Origin: Paraspadella gotoi
Lineage: Eukaryota; Chaetognatha
Length of the DNA: 64,000 bases
NCBI GenBank assembly: GCA_051294375.1
Contig: CM119267.1
Location: 12,781,081 to 12,845,080, forward strand
Reading direction: 5' to 3'
Made by a program: the position numbers and the translations under genes. Positions within the stretch are counted from its first letter, which is position 1. Each line of letters begins with the position of its first letter. Below the pieces are notes generated by a model. That model was not told the origin of the DNA, ran no database searches, and saw nothing but the letters and a program-made list of their open reading frames with translations. Of this stretch, positions 21,877 to 36,215 are shown in pieces.

Positions 21877-22854
21877 CTTGCCATTCGTCTCATCAGGCAT
21901 AATAGCGTTTCACTGTAGCCGAGGGAACGATTTCGCTTTGATTGTGTTTCTTCTTCGGGAAGAGAAAATACTTCCTGTCTGATTATTGAGTCCGGAATGG
22001 GGGCGGCACCGCAGCCGCCGCAGCCGCCGCAGCCGCAGCCACCGCTGACGGAGCCACCGACGCGGACAACCGCGCAACACTACCGCCAATAGCGAGAACA
22101 CCAACGACGACTTTTATTCGTATTCGATATTTCTACTAATTAATTATGAAGCAAGCCTCTTATCGATTATTAAAAAAAATGTTCAATATTACTAGTTCAC
22201 TTACCCACTTATTGATTTGGCGCTCGTTAAGATTTTAAAGTAGAAAGCAAATTCCGATCAAATTAAAATTTTCTCTACTACATGAAACAGTGCTTTTATG
22301 AACTTTGATGTACTTCTAGTTCAATACTTGACAATCTTCATATCATCTTTAGCGATGCACCAATTCTGGTTCTTTATATTTTTGGATGTAACAAATCTTA
22401 ACACTTTTTGTGTTATATAGAGTAAGGCGGAACAGGTTACAAACTAACAGAAGCCAGGTATAAATATTATTAACATGTTTATTAAAGATCGTGAAAATAA
22501 AAAAAAAAGATTTATCTCATAGTTAAACGCATGGAAGCTATTTTATATTATCCAAATACTATATAATGTCAAAAAACTTTTTTAATAATTTTAAATTTTT
22601 TTGACGGATTGTGATAGAGCTTCAAAAGTTAAATGAAAGTTATTATTACGACTTCTTGAAATTTCAATGATTTGTCTATGGAAATTAACAAAAACTATAA
22701 AATTTAATAAATAATGATGATAATGATAATTTTTTAAGGTTTTTTTCAAATTTTAGCCTATTTGTCTTTAAAATTTTTGAAATTTGAAATTTGAAATTTG
22801 ATCGCCGAAGACATTGACGTTGTAGTTTCAAATGTTGATTTGTTCATTAAAATT
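20658..22854. other. Lower-repeat DNA with (GA)n tracts
   Basis: Pure GA tracts lie at about 20989-21038 and 21816-21873. Long open frames across 20789-21136 and 21076-21600 are products of GA/CT and T-rich composition. One exon-like frame at 21919-22090 is listed separately. The stretch at 22590-22760 resembles the insert at 38.0-38.2 kb. Confidence 0.5.
21919..22090 (+). CDS. Possible proline/glutamine-rich terminal exon
   Basis: A TTTCACTGTAG that could serve as a splice acceptor is followed by about 57 open codons ending in TAG. The first half is mixed in composition; the second half is a PQPPQPPQPQPP run followed by LTEPPTRTTAQHYRQ. The composition is protein-like, but no upstream exon, donor or poly(A) signal was identified and the GC-rich repeat could keep the frame open by chance. 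I do not recognise the product. Confidence 0.25.
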
Positions 22855-23075
22855 TCAAAAGTCGCTCGAATTCGTTGTCAAAGAAGTCAGTAATTGTCTT
22901 TGTCTCAAAGTAAGTAAAAGGTAAGTTTCTGTTGTGCGGTCATATCGACTGAGGCAATTGTTATAGCTTGTTTGGCGCCAAGACGAAGTGAAGGGGCCAA
23001 TGATAAAGTCGTAAGAGAGCAGGGGAGATCGGAAAACCATTCGTCCTTTTGCAGTTGATTTGTTGACGAACAGCT

Positions 23076-23258
23076 TCAGGATTCCTCGTTGAGGAGGAAC
23101 TTCTTTAGAAGGGTGTAGGTAGCGAAGAGGGCGGGTCTTGCAAAGAATTCGTTCTCGTCGGTGTTGGGGGCAGGGACTTTGTAAGGCGGCGGTTGAGACA
23201 CGAGATCGGCGACGGAAGATTCGAAGCGTCGCTGAGAATTTTTAGTTTCTGTCGCCAT
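23076..23258 (-). CDS. Small uncharacterised ORF, 60 residues
   Basis: The start at 23258 has a good context (AAAATGGCG). The product is balanced in composition: a short polar N-terminus (MATETKNSQRRFESSV), a proline-rich middle (SQPPPYKVPAPN), and a hydrophobic/aromatic end (ALFATYTLLKKFLL) closing at TGA. It has no signal peptide or clear membrane segment. The N-terminal 18 residues loosely recall the BORCS7 family start, but the rest does not follow that family, so I give no name. It may be a first exon or a micro-protein. Confidence 0.35.
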   Translation of the reverse strand: MATETKNSQRRFESSVADLVSQPPPYKVPAPNTDENEFFARPALFATYTLLKKFLLNEES

Positions 23259-23259
23259 T

Positions 23260-24962
23260 TTATAAGTCAGATTGGAGGTAAGAATTGGGTAATGAATGAT
23301 TTATAAAAAGGGAAGGCTTTAAAAAATATAGGGAAGGAATAGGCGCAGCGTTTTATTTTATTTTAATTCACAAGTTTTGTTTGAGATAAGGGATCAAGGA
23401 AAATTCATTGTTTTTCTTATTAAGAGCGGGAGAATGGCGCGATTTTTGCGGTAAGAAATTCGACGGTTCGATTCGAGGAGCATGGAAGGAGAAAAAAAAT
23501 TTCTCTTGGAAAAGTCTTTGGGCGAACGTTTGTTGGTTTTGGGAAGGTTGCGTGAATTATTATTATAGTCGGGCAATCACCATTATGGCGACGTGAATAA
23601 TTAAGATAAGGAGACAGGTTTAAACGGGATACATTTAATACAATGTACAAGGAGTTAAACATTAACAGTAATAAATGGTGAACGAGAAAGTATTATAGAG
23701 ATTTAGAGTTGTGTCTACCATCGTGAGCTTGTCCGCTTTTAAAGCCAAAAGTCGGCCCAAGTGTCCTCAGCGCAAGGTCAGTGGCTAAACAACCACCGGT
23801 TACCACGGTGGCCAGAGACATGACCCACGTGACCTAAAGCGTCCTCCATAGTATTAACCTTTATTAACCTTTATCTAACTTTTTAATCTTTAGCAGAATC
23901 CATTTTTAAAAATTAAAATTTCTTCAAAAATGTTTTTAAGCATTTCTTATATTTTGTTAATTATTAAAATGCTTCCATGTATGAAGAAAATTAATTTAAT
24001 CAAAATCTAACATCATAAGTCAATTTGGTTGTAAAAGGACAAAAGACTTTTATTGCAGACTTTTTCATATTCTAAAAAAATGTTAAATTTTGGCCTGCCT
24101 TGATATACAGCTAAAAGGCCACAACTTCAAGAGGCCCGGTTTATGGAGAAACCCGTGTGGGAGGAATCCAGTTGGGAGGAATCTCATGTGAGAGGAATCC
24201 CATACGGAGGAATCCCCCGTGGGAGGAATTCCGTGTGGAAGGAATACCACGGCCACCCACAAACACGCTGCGGTAAATATTTGGGGAAGGGGAAGGGAGC
24301 CCATGGTGGGAAGGGGTTGGGCGGGAGGGTTTAACTGAAATTCGTCAAATTTGTTGTGGTTTATCGTTGATCTTCTTCGATGGTTCTTATTTTTGCATTT
24401 TCTATTATTCGAGTCATTCAATCCCAACTATTTGTGTTTGTGGTCTCACCACCCGCGATTAATCAAATTCCAAAACATCACCTTCGATACCGAATGCCCT
24501 CAGGTCGGCGTTTTAACCAGCAGCGTCGTCGTCGTCGTCGTCGTCGTTACCCCGTTGTTGACGCCCCACAGGACTTTGTTTAATTTTAGCCCTCGATGCG
24601 TCGGACCGGAAGTCGTCGCGACTAACGCGAGTCTAAGGCGCGGGAGAAAGCGAGGGCGTCGCCTCCGCCGCTGTCCGCTGGGCGTCGCCCTTTAACTTTA
24701 TTTATTTCCCCAACAAACGAGAAAAGAAAAGGGAACAGGAGGAGATCGAAAAAAGGGGAGATAGGCGAACACGAATAGGGGGGAGGAAAAGAGATATTTG
24801 TAATCGAAGTAATGTTCTTTGGGACAAGATAGCTTTTAATTTCTATAATGAATGAATAGATAATTTTATATTGGTTGTTTCGGTTTCATGAGTTTTAGCT
24901 CTTTGTATTTTTACTATAGAGTTTAAAAAATAATAAAATTTCAATTCTACAACGAAAGCCAT
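23260..24962. other. Lower-repeat DNA; minisatellite and CGT repeat
   Basis: Holds a 15-16-bp minisatellite (24150-24246), a GTC trinucleotide run at about 24520-24548 and a GC-rich patch to 24690. Reading frames here are short or built from the trinucleotide run, so I support no gene. Confidence 0.5.
24150..24246 (+). repeat. 15-16-bp minisatellite (GGAGGAATCC)
   Basis: Six to seven units with the core GGGAGGAATCC and variable linkers occur at 15-16-base spacing. It is translated in no convincing frame. Confidence 0.8.
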
Positions 24963-25194
24963 ATGGTGGACTAAAATCCACCAACCGTTCATCAGCGGCC
25001 ATTGGTGCCGGAGGCAAGTCATTCGCCTCCCAACCCAAAAGGTCCGGGGTTCTAGACCGGTGGCCGCCTAGCAGTTAAGAGGGACGGGGCGCTTAACCCG
25101 CCTGTAACATGGTGTTACATCCTGATCCGAAGCTCAGGGACTGCTTATATTAAACGGTTCTGTCATTAACACTTATCAATAATTACTGTCTCTT
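24963..25194 (+). mobile_element. SINE-like repeat, copy 3 (best full-length copy)
   Basis: It begins TGGTGGACTAAAATCCACCA. The tRNA-like part has GCGGCCA (24995-25001) able to pair with TGGCCGC-type sequence downstream, box A-like TGGTGCCGGAGGC (about 25003) and box B-like GGGGTTCTAGACC (about 25046). A second tRNA-like box A (GGTGGCCGCCTAGCAGTTAAG) and a GATCCGAAGCTC follow. The end is TTAAACGGTTCTGTCA plus an AATAATTACTGTCTCT tail. A pol III-type SINE is the best fit; a small TIR element (AACCGTTCA/TGAACGGTT-type ends) is the alternative. Confidence 0.7.
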
Positions 25195-26025
25195 CAGCCA
25201 AGTAATTTCCAAATCAGTGATAATTATAATACTAGGAAAGAGTCTTGGAAAATCAGCTTGCAGAGAGATGTAAGCCGGACTTCATCATGGCCTGTCAAAA
25301 ATTAGGGGTATGATAAGTTATATTTAATGAAAGATGAACAATTATTATAATGTATAAATTTCATAGTACGTAGAACTAATAAATCGAAAATGGTAATACA
25401 GAGAAAGGAGTGCACTCTGCACAGAGAACACCTGACACCGAAACTATATCGGGTTGATATATAAAAGTTCTGAGCCAGAATTTTTTCTTTCTCCCCTGTA
25501 CTTTTTTTTATGGCTCGAATTTTTACATTTTTACATCCGCCGCCCTCTATCTTAACGGTGACTAAGAAATCGAGATGGGCGACGACGTGAGGGGGAGGAA
25601 GAAGGAAAAGGAGAAAGGAAGAGGCGGGTTAAATTGCATCAAATTCTACGTACAATGACTCAATGGTACAATCATACAATGACACAATGGCTCAATGCTA
25701 CAACTAATTAGTTTTAGAAAATATTGGAATGTAAATAGTATTAGTATCAGCAAAAAACCGGAAATATTTGAGAATAAGGTGGGGTAAGTAAAGGGAGAAG
25801 ACCCAAGAAAATTGTTTTATTCTCTTGGTTAGTACCGGAGTACTAAACGATCTTTTCCCTACATCGAGTTTGATTTAAAAGATGACAGTATGATCAAACC
25901 AAATGGTGAACGGTGTACGGTGAACACTGGAGAGCGGATACTGAGCAAAATAAAATAATATATTTTCAAAACTTCAGGTGATTTTAGCATAAGGTAGGGC
26001 AGTCTGGTGATTTCTTTTTGACGTA

Positions 26026-26056
<31 letters not shown>

Positions 26057-26094
26057 GCGACTCGGCGTCACGCTTTATTGCAATCATGGAGTTG
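25195..26094. other. AT-rich DNA with (GTC)n run
   Basis: A GTC run at about 26028-26056 (about nine units) is followed by GGCGTCACGC, as in the family A 5' block. No gene is supported. Confidence 0.5.
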
Positions 26095-26640
26095 AGAATA
26101 GGGTAGCCCCTCTCAATGGGGGTAATCAAAAATTTAGTATGGGAACATGCTCAAACGAAAATTTATGCATTTTTAAGTATACTTTCAATGTACAAAAAAT
26201 TTCTTATATGGCTATATACCCAAATATTTATTTTTTAATATTTTTTTATAGAAAGGAAAAGAGTTCGTCCCTACTCAGATTCGTCGAAAAACGAGTTCAG
26301 CTCTGCAGCGGCGGTCCAGCTTCTCTCTATCTTTCTCTCTCTCTCTCTCTCTCTTTCATTCATACACGCATTTGTTTGTTTTATTGACGATGAATGATTC
26401 ATCGCGTCAATGAATGACTATCATCGCATCAATGAATGATTATCATCATATCAATGAATGATTATCATCACATCAATGAATGACTATCATCGCATCAATC
26501 ATTTGATTATCATAACATCTGTTATTTTGTTATCATCGCATCAATTATTGGTTATCATCGCATCAATATTTGGTTATCATCGCATCAATATTTGGTTACC
26601 ATCGAAAGCTGGCTCGATCCTTCTGCTTTTAAGATTTTTT
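26095..26640 (+). repeat. Family A segment ending in the 24-bp minisatellite
   Basis: GGGTAGCCCCTCTCAATG, GGGAACATGCTCAAACGAAA and a GAGTTCAGCTCTGCAGCGGC block precede a CT tract (26325-26356), then the ATCATCGCATCAATGAATGA minisatellite (26390-26620). The same order occurs at 58.93-59.53 kb and, inverted, at 55.73-56.24 kb. Confidence 0.7.
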
Positions 26641-30329
<3,689 letters not shown>

Positions 30330-30581
30330 TTATTCTACATATTCGGAGCCTATGTTAAGACATTCCAAGCAGACGACGAATGCTAGTATCTGCTGGCGTG
30401 AAAAAGAAAACCTTTTCACATTGTCGATGGCGCCGGCGAAAAAATCGGCGTCGAAATGTCGCCGAATCTCGCGTCTGAGCAGCTCATTGTTGACCTCGAT
30501 ACGATGACAGGATATTTGATGAAATCTCGCGGAGCTCGGCGATCCTTTGGCCGCAGTAGGTTGCCGATGGTTCATTCCCAT
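30330..30581 (-). CDS. Exon-like ORF, uncharacterised protein
   Basis: From the methionine at 30581 (or the second at 30575) the frame encodes 83 residues. The middle is helix-like and balanced: EVNNELLRREIRRHFDADFF then AGAIDNVKR, with GC content well above the surroundings. A fair splice donor (AAT|GTGAAA) lies just after AIDN near 30425, so the true exon may end there and the hydrophobic tail be intronic. Another exon-like frame on the same strand lies just upstream (30633-30796). I do not recognise a family. Confidence 0.4.
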   Translation of the reverse strand: MGMNHRQPTAAKGSPSSARFHQISCHRIEVNNELLRREIRRHFDADFFAGAIDNVKRFSFSRQQILAFVVCLECLNIGSEYVE

Positions 30582-30632
30582 TGAGGAAGGGTTAGAGAGA
30601 GAGACCGGTGGTAAGTCGCCTCACCATTCAAT

Positions 30633-30796
30633 TTAAATGCAATGAGAGCATCCTAACTTCCGCGATGAATTTCGAATCTCGGCATCCACCAGATAAGCAG
30701 AAGAAATCTTTTCTTGCGTCGGTGAAGCGTCGTCATCTGACGAAAGAATGTCGACGGCGTGGACATCCTCCATGTCCAGTTGGAACGCGTCGTCAA
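30633..30796 (-). CDS. Exon-like ORF, acidic uncharacterised segment
   Basis: A minus-strand acceptor (GATCTCTTCAG, exon starting at 30796) opens about 53 codons rich in acidic residues: FQLDMEDVHAVDILSSDDDA then SPTQEKISSAYLVDAEIRNS, ending at TAA (30633) or at a weaker donor GTTAGG after 30658. The acidic, low-complexity-free composition is typical of real coding sequence. It lies immediately 5' of the ORF at 30330-30581 and may belong to the same gene, but the splice phases I tried do not join cleanly. Confidence 0.4.
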
Positions 30797-30859
30797 CTGA
30801 AGAGATCTTTTTTTATTTACACCTTTGGCCTAGGGAGTGTAGACACGGAGCCAAGAAGA

Positions 30860-30960
30860 GTGAAAGAAATAGAGAGAGAGAGACTAAGTTTTCAACAAAG
30901 AATTGAGAAAAAACAATGATTAGTGGCGAGAACAGCTGAAGGTAAGGTCATAAGAATGAG
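30860..30960 (+). mobile_element. Fragment of a PLE terminal arm
   Basis: A GAGAGA tract followed by TTTTCAACAAAGAATTGAG, then an AGTGG and CAGCTGAAGGTAAGG series, matches the PLE left arm at 16780-16850. No HHR or coding part accompanies it. Confidence 0.6.
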
Positions 30961-31104
30961 AAAGAGTTAAAAAAAAATGAAATTAAATTCATAATTTTGT
31001 TATAATTCAAAGTTTGAAAATTGACGTTACAGAAAACAAACCTTTGTTATTTTAATATCATGATTAAAATATTTCTTGATTAAGACATTCTATTTCTTTT
31101 TTAG

Positions 31105-31211
31105 GTGCCATTCCATCTTCAGACGGTCATGAATCAATTAAAGAACCTCAACATCTTTTGATAGCGGCTTTAGTGGAGGTCGCTATGAATTTGAAAAATA
31201 AAAAGGTTTAA
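31105..31211 (+). CDS. Putative terminal coding exon, unknown gene
   Basis: A strong acceptor (TTCTATTTCTTTTTTAG) ends at 31104. After two bases completing a split codon, 34 open codons follow: AIPSSDGHESIKEPQHLLIA then ALVEVAMNLKNKKV, stopping at TAA 31209-31211. The composition is balanced despite AT-rich surroundings. A canonical AATAAA lies 215 bases downstream (31426-31431), giving a plausible 3' UTR. No upstream plus-strand exon was identified; the PLE fragment at 30.9 kb lies in the candidate intron. The product is not recognised. Confidence 0.42.
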
Positions 31212-31425
31212 TTCAAATTGATTAGTTGATGCTGTAGTAGTAGTATATTTAACTGTAATAGTTTTCCTTAACCCCCGGCCAATTAAGATGATAATCATTC
31301 AAAGGCGGTGAGGAATAAGATATAATAAGATTGTTTTATGTAGTATGTAGTGTTGTCCTATATATAGTAATATTGTAATTTAAATGAATAACATTGTTGA
31401 TGCTGTTTATTGAATTCTTATTGTA

Positions 31426-31431
31426 AATAAA
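31426..31431 (+). terminator. Poly(A) signal AATAAA for the 31.1-kb exon
   Basis: Canonical hexamer followed by an AT-rich, TG-containing stretch. AATAAA is frequent in AT-rich DNA, so it is supportive only because of the upstream exon. Confidence 0.4.
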
Positions 31432-32114
31432 TTGCTTTTATGTAAAAAAATACATTTAAAATACGCATGTAATTGTTGTTTTAAAGAATGATAATGACAG
31501 ACAAATACGGCAGATACTTCATATACTCATAACCAACAAATATTAAAATGAGTTATTATTATTGTTTAAAGTATTTTAATAGAAAAACGAGTATTATTTA
31601 ATAATTAAAGTACATTTTTCTTTCATACCCGAGTTTCTCGTGACTCGTTAATCTCATTTGCATATTCGAGTAAGCTGGTCCAGTGTACTAACCTTTTGAG
31701 CATACAGTACTCGTTAGTCGAGGTTCGAATTAGCATTATATGTCAATGTGATCATATCTGCAAGTTTTTTTGAAAATCCGAGTTTAGCTTCTCGGTCTAA
31801 TTTCGCTTTCCTTTCGTCTTCAAATTTAACATTGTAAAATTGTAAAACCGTAAATTTGTTCCCTTTGTTTTTATACTGAATGTATTTAACGAAGGAATTG
31901 TTTAAAATTTTTTTAAGAAATGCTCCGAGGTGGCTTTAAACTTAATATCACCACTTACTACGAACACTTACAACTTACTACTCACTATCACCATCATCAA
32001 CATTAATATTTTTATCATCATATTAATCATCCTCACCTTCTATACCGTCTGTGTCTCCATGCCGACGCCGACGTTAGAGACGCTAACTTCCCCCTCAAAA
32101 CCTGTTATGACCTC
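31432..32114. other. AT-rich intergenic DNA with octamer repeat block
   Basis: The block at about 31630-31740 has CTCATTTGCATATTCGAGTA and CTAACCTTTTGAGCATAC. It is shared in inverted orientation with 47565-47650. It also has tRNA-like boxes TGGTCCAGTGTA and AGGTTCGAATTA 50 bases apart, so it could be a decayed tRNA-derived repeat. Confidence 0.45.
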
Positions 32115-32313
32115 AGAACCGTTCAATATAAGCAGTCCCTGAGCTTCGGATCAGGCTGTAACCCCATGCTACAGGCGGGTTAAGCGCTCCGTCCTTCTTA
32201 ACTGCTTGGCGACCACCGGGCAAGAACCCCGGACCTTTGGGTTGGGAGGCGAATGACTCACCTCCGGCACCAATGGCCGCTGATGAACGGTTATTGGATT
32301 TTAGTCCACCATA
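32115..32313 (-). mobile_element. SINE-like repeat, copy 4
   Basis: On the minus strand it runs from TGGTGGACTAAAATCCAATA through the tRNA-like block (box B-like GGGGTTCTTGCCC) to TTGAACGGTTCTGA. The tail after AACGGTTCTG is absent. Confidence 0.7.
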
Positions 32314-32586
32314 GACTCGTTTTTATCGAACAGTTTCTGATCTTATGGCTTTTTATCGCGTCGTCCAGTTTCATCCTTCACATACTTCTCTTCCCCTCAC
32401 AAGGCCTCTCACGCGCGCCTGGAATCTCGCTTAGGCCCCGAAAGCCCCCTCAAAGACCGGTCTCCGCGGCCTAACTCGCGGCCTCTACGGCCCACCACGC
32501 GTTGCCTTTACGGCCCGCCACGCGCGAAACCGGCGCCCTCTCGGTCGCGTCTCTTCGTCTAGTCGACAAATCACTGGGACGAAGAG

Positions 32587-32667
<81 letters not shown>

Positions 32668-32700
32668 GAGATGATGATGATGATGATGATGATGATGATA
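32587..32700 (+). repeat. (GA)n then (GAT)n microsatellite
   Basis: About 75 bases of GA repeat are followed, after GTGAGA, by ten GAT units. It lies downstream of a CpG-rich patch (32400-32580). Confidence 0.95.
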
Positions 32701-32765
32701 TTAGAACTACGATGCCCGTGCTTATATGTGGCTCTTAGGGGAATCATTATTATAACGGGAGAGTT

Positions 32766-32935
32766 TCGCCTGCCGCACGAGCGGTCTTAGGGCCTTAATA
32801 CTACCTAACGATCAAAAACCACTCCAGATAAGTATCGCCCGCTGCACGTGCGGTCTCAGGGCATGCTTAAAAATGATCTGACAGCTGAGAGAATTACATC
32901 TGCCGCATGCGCGGTCTTAAGGCGTTTGTACTACT
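32766..32935 (+). repeat. Three spaced GC-rich hairpin repeats
   Basis: Three copies of a 28-base motif near CTGCCGCACGAGCGGTCTTA start at about 32767, 32838 and 32907, roughly 70 bases apart. Each contains a CCGC-loop-GCGG stem with a variable loop (ACGA, ACGT, ATGC), and the stem is kept although loop bases change. They lie about 140 bases upstream of the ORF at 33074. Confidence 0.7.
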
Positions 32936-33073
32936 AATAGTATGCGGAATACTACTAATACTTTTAAAATACGTACTACCACTTATAGTACTATTATAAG
33001 AAAATTTTAACGTACTTCTCTACAAGTAAAATCGGAGACCTGCACCCGTTTCATTTCCTTAGGATAATCAAAA

Positions 33074-33277
33074 ATGTCGAAAAACAATAGTGAACTACCT
33101 AAATCAAAGGACATGACTATAACTAAATCATGGCACAATGTACTAACTGAAAGTAACGAGTTAAACCTAAAGGCAAGGAATATGAAGATATTCCTAGGAT
33201 TGAGATTCCGTGGACATCTGAATTTCTCCCGTAATGGCGAACTTTCTTTTATGGAATGGAATATTTTAGCACGTTAG
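33074..33277 (+). CDS. Small uncharacterised ORF, 67 residues
   Basis: The first ATG has a favourable context (AAAAATGTCG) and lies 12 bases after a possible acceptor (CATTTCCTTAG). The product is polar at the start (MSKNNSELPKSKDM), then KSWHNVLTESNELNLKARN and a hydrophobic/basic end (KIFLGLRFRGHLNF). It has no signal peptide, membrane segment or motif I recognise. The three GC hairpins upstream could be in its leader. It may be a first exon, a micro-protein or part of a mobile element. Confidence 0.3.
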   Translation: MSKNNSELPKSKDMTITKSWHNVLTESNELNLKARNMKIFLGLRFRGHLNFSRNGELSFMEWNILAR

Positions 33278-33548
33278 TAGGATGTTATGGTAGTATTTTA
33301 TTATCGTTTTGCTTAATTTCTGTTGGGGTCTAAGCCACCTCTCGGAGTACGCTTTTGTTCTGATTATTTTTCGTGACATCTTCATATGTGTTTATTTTAT
33401 CCTTTACAATGTTAACTTTTCTGTACATATTTAGTAAGGCGTAGTAAAATTTCTAAATTTAACTATAATTAAAATTCTAAAAGTAAGGAACGAACAACAT
33501 TACATTAATGAACATTTATGTAATAAAAAAATTTATTATAAATTTTAC

Positions 33549-33968
33549 AATTTACGCAGTAGGCCATATTTATACTAGTACTAAACTTATAAATGTTAAA
33601 ATTTCAAAACAGTTTTTTCTAAGATTTTTTTGCAGATTTGGATTCATCATAAAAAGTTGATAAAAAGAAATATAACTCTTTTTGAAAAATTTCTTCATTA
33701 AGTGGGTCAAAAATTAAAAAAGCTATATTTTAAGCAAAAAATTAACTTTTTATATATTTTATATATATTTTATATATATATATATAATATATATATAATA
33801 TATTTTAACCCACTTAATGAAAGAATTTTTAAAAATGATTTATATTTTCTTTTATCAACTTTTGACGAGGAATTCAAATCTTCAATCAAAATTAAGAAAA
33901 GCCTATTTTTAAATTTTTCGATTTTATAAGGATAGTATTACTATATATAAATATAGCCTACTGCGAAA
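33549..33968. repeat. Palindromic MITE-like element, about 420 bases
   Basis: The ends TTACGCAGTAGGCCATATTT and AAATATAGCCTACTGCGAA are inverted copies. Inner blocks are also mirrored (33632-33710 against about 33808-33885, e.g. TTCATTAAGTGGGT against ACCCACTTAATGAA). The centre is a TATATA run. The inner part is related to the family E palindrome at 7.5-8.8 kb. Confidence 0.8.
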
Positions 33969-34051
33969 ATTAAAAAACATAAAATTAATTTTTGTTACAA
34001 ATTAATGTTCACTGATGGTATGTTGTTCATAATTGACTTTGAGAATTTTCC

Positions 34052-34790
34052 TATGAAATTGGTACAACCAATATAAAAATTATCCATTCATTCAATAAAT
34101 AAGCTATCTTGCCCCTGACTTTGGACAGGCTTTGGTGGTTTAAGGCCTCCATCACTCTTACAAGATAATGACATAGCAGGTCCCTGCAAGCTTTCAATCA
34201 AGACTCTCTCACAGTCTTGTTTATTCACTCCCTGAGTACCTGGCTTCCCTATCAATGAAGTGGAAAATATTTCAAAGAATGTTTCAATTGTATGAAAAGA
34301 CCACTCCCTTAAGTATTAGATCGGGGAATACTTATTGTACTCCGCACTAGCATCAAAATACAAGGAGCTGAATTTTATGAAATTGGTACAACCAATATAA
34401 AAATTATCCATTCATTCAATAAATAAGCTATCTTGCCCTGACTTTGGACAGGCTTTGTGTTAAGCCTCATCACTCTTACAGATAATGACATAGCAGGTCC
34501 CTGCAAGCTTTCAATCAAGACTCTCTCACAGTCTTGTTTATTCACTCCCTGAGTACCTGGCTTCCCTATCAATGAAGTGGAAAATATTTCAAAGAATGTT
34601 TCAATTGTATGAAAAGACCACTCCCTTAAGTATTAGATCGGGGAATACTTATTGTACTCCGCACTAGCATCAAAATACAAGGAGCTGAATTTTATGAAAT
34701 TGGTACAACCAATATAAAAATTATCCATTCATTCAATAAATAAGCTATCTTGCCCCTGACTTTGGACAGGCTTTCACTTTCACTACGCCT
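34052..34790 (+). repeat. Tandem duplication, unit about 320 bases
   Basis: Units start at 34052, 34376 and 34693 (TATGAAATTGGTACAACC), giving two full copies and a partial third. Copy 2 differs from copy 1 mainly by single-base deletions (for example GGTTTAAGGCC against GTTAAGCC). No gene is evident. Confidence 0.9.
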
Positions 34791-34884
34791 TAATATTTAG
34801 TAGTCTATTGGTTTCTCTCCACTTGCATTGCTTATGTATTTGGGTATGTCTAAAGCGGTCCTTAGGGATTGTGTATGGATTTTC

Positions 34885-35060
34885 TCTTGTTTCCGCCAGT
34901 GTACTTCTGACCAGAGATGTGGACGCGATCCGGAAAGCGTAAGCGAACACTGTGGAAGCGGCCGATTTTTGAAGAACCCGAAACCGGGAGTGATAGAAAA
35001 ATTGAGAATAAAGGATTGAACCCGGAAGCTATAATAACCCTGCGTGTTCGCTTCCTGGTC
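34885..35060 (+). repeat. GAAGCG-type dispersed block
   Basis: AGAGATGTGGACGCGATCCG, GAAGCGGCCGATTTTTG, CCCGAAACCGGGAG and GGAAGC recur, in opposite orientation and diverged, at about 37100-37255. The GGGATGTGGAGCC block at 62042 may be a distant relative. Confidence 0.45.
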
Positions 35061-35597
35061 ATTTGTTTTTATTGGTTAGAAATGAAAGGTATTTAAAGTA
35101 TTAAAATCTTTGCAACCCCCTGCTCTTTCTTGATTTTTCTTTTAAAAATTTGTTTTTTATATTTATTTTCAACATTTAAAATTGTTTGCTCCTTATTTTT
35201 TTTATTCACTTTTTCTTATTCTATTCTATTCTTTTATTTTTATTTTTTTATTCTCTTTTCCTCTTTGGTCGAGAATCTATGAAAAAAATTACATATTTAT
35301 TTTTTTAATTATTCTTTTTAATATATTCAAATAAAAATTTTATTTCTTATATTTTTTTATTTTTCTTTAAATTTAAGTCTCTTTTTTTTTAAATCCATAA
35401 CGTTTTTCATGTTACAAACAAGTTTAAACCAAAAGGATTAATCTGTTTTATTGGCAATATTGCATAATATTTATGTTTATTCATACTTAAATCTCTAATA
35501 CACTCTTTCTCTCTATCTTCTTTCTTTTTTTCCCTCTTGCAATAAACAAAAAAGCAATAAAAAAAATATATAAAATAAATAAATCAAAATTATTACT
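35061..35597. other. T-rich intergenic DNA
   Basis: Long poly-T-rich stretches; no gene or recognised repeat. Confidence 0.6.
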
Positions 35598-36184
35598 AAA
35601 CAAGTTTGAGCAAACAATGCCGGATCTGCCCACGATCATTAGCGGTAATTAATTGATTAATTAATTTAAAAAAAAATATTTAATTAATTACATATTAATT
35701 AATTAAAATAATAACATCGAACATTTGGGAGCTCAAATGATTTGAACAAAGACGACAACGACGATGAATACAATGACGAAAACGACGACGAAGTCTTTGT
35801 ACTTTGTGAGCCGTAGTACAGTAGTGGTCAATAAGAATGACCTGTTTTTACCCAAACTTGTTATGGCTGACCTTTTTCTCAGCCAATGTAAATACTAGTT
35901 GTTGTTGTTATTATTTTTATCATTTTTACTTTTTTACTGTTTTTGATAATACCAGGTTTTCTTTATCACAAAAAACACGCCTCAAATTTTTCTATAAATT
36001 TTTGTTTTGAGTCACCGCAAACATTATAAAAATATTTCAATTAATTAATTTAGAGAAAGTAAAGAAGTTTGAAATTTGTAACAACGATTTTTAATTAATA
36101 GTTGGACATGTTTTGGCTTGTTTACTTCAAGCCTTCATCAGCATATGACATTCAATAATAAATTTGTGTAAAAGAAGAGTGTGT

Positions 36185-36215
<31 letters not shown>

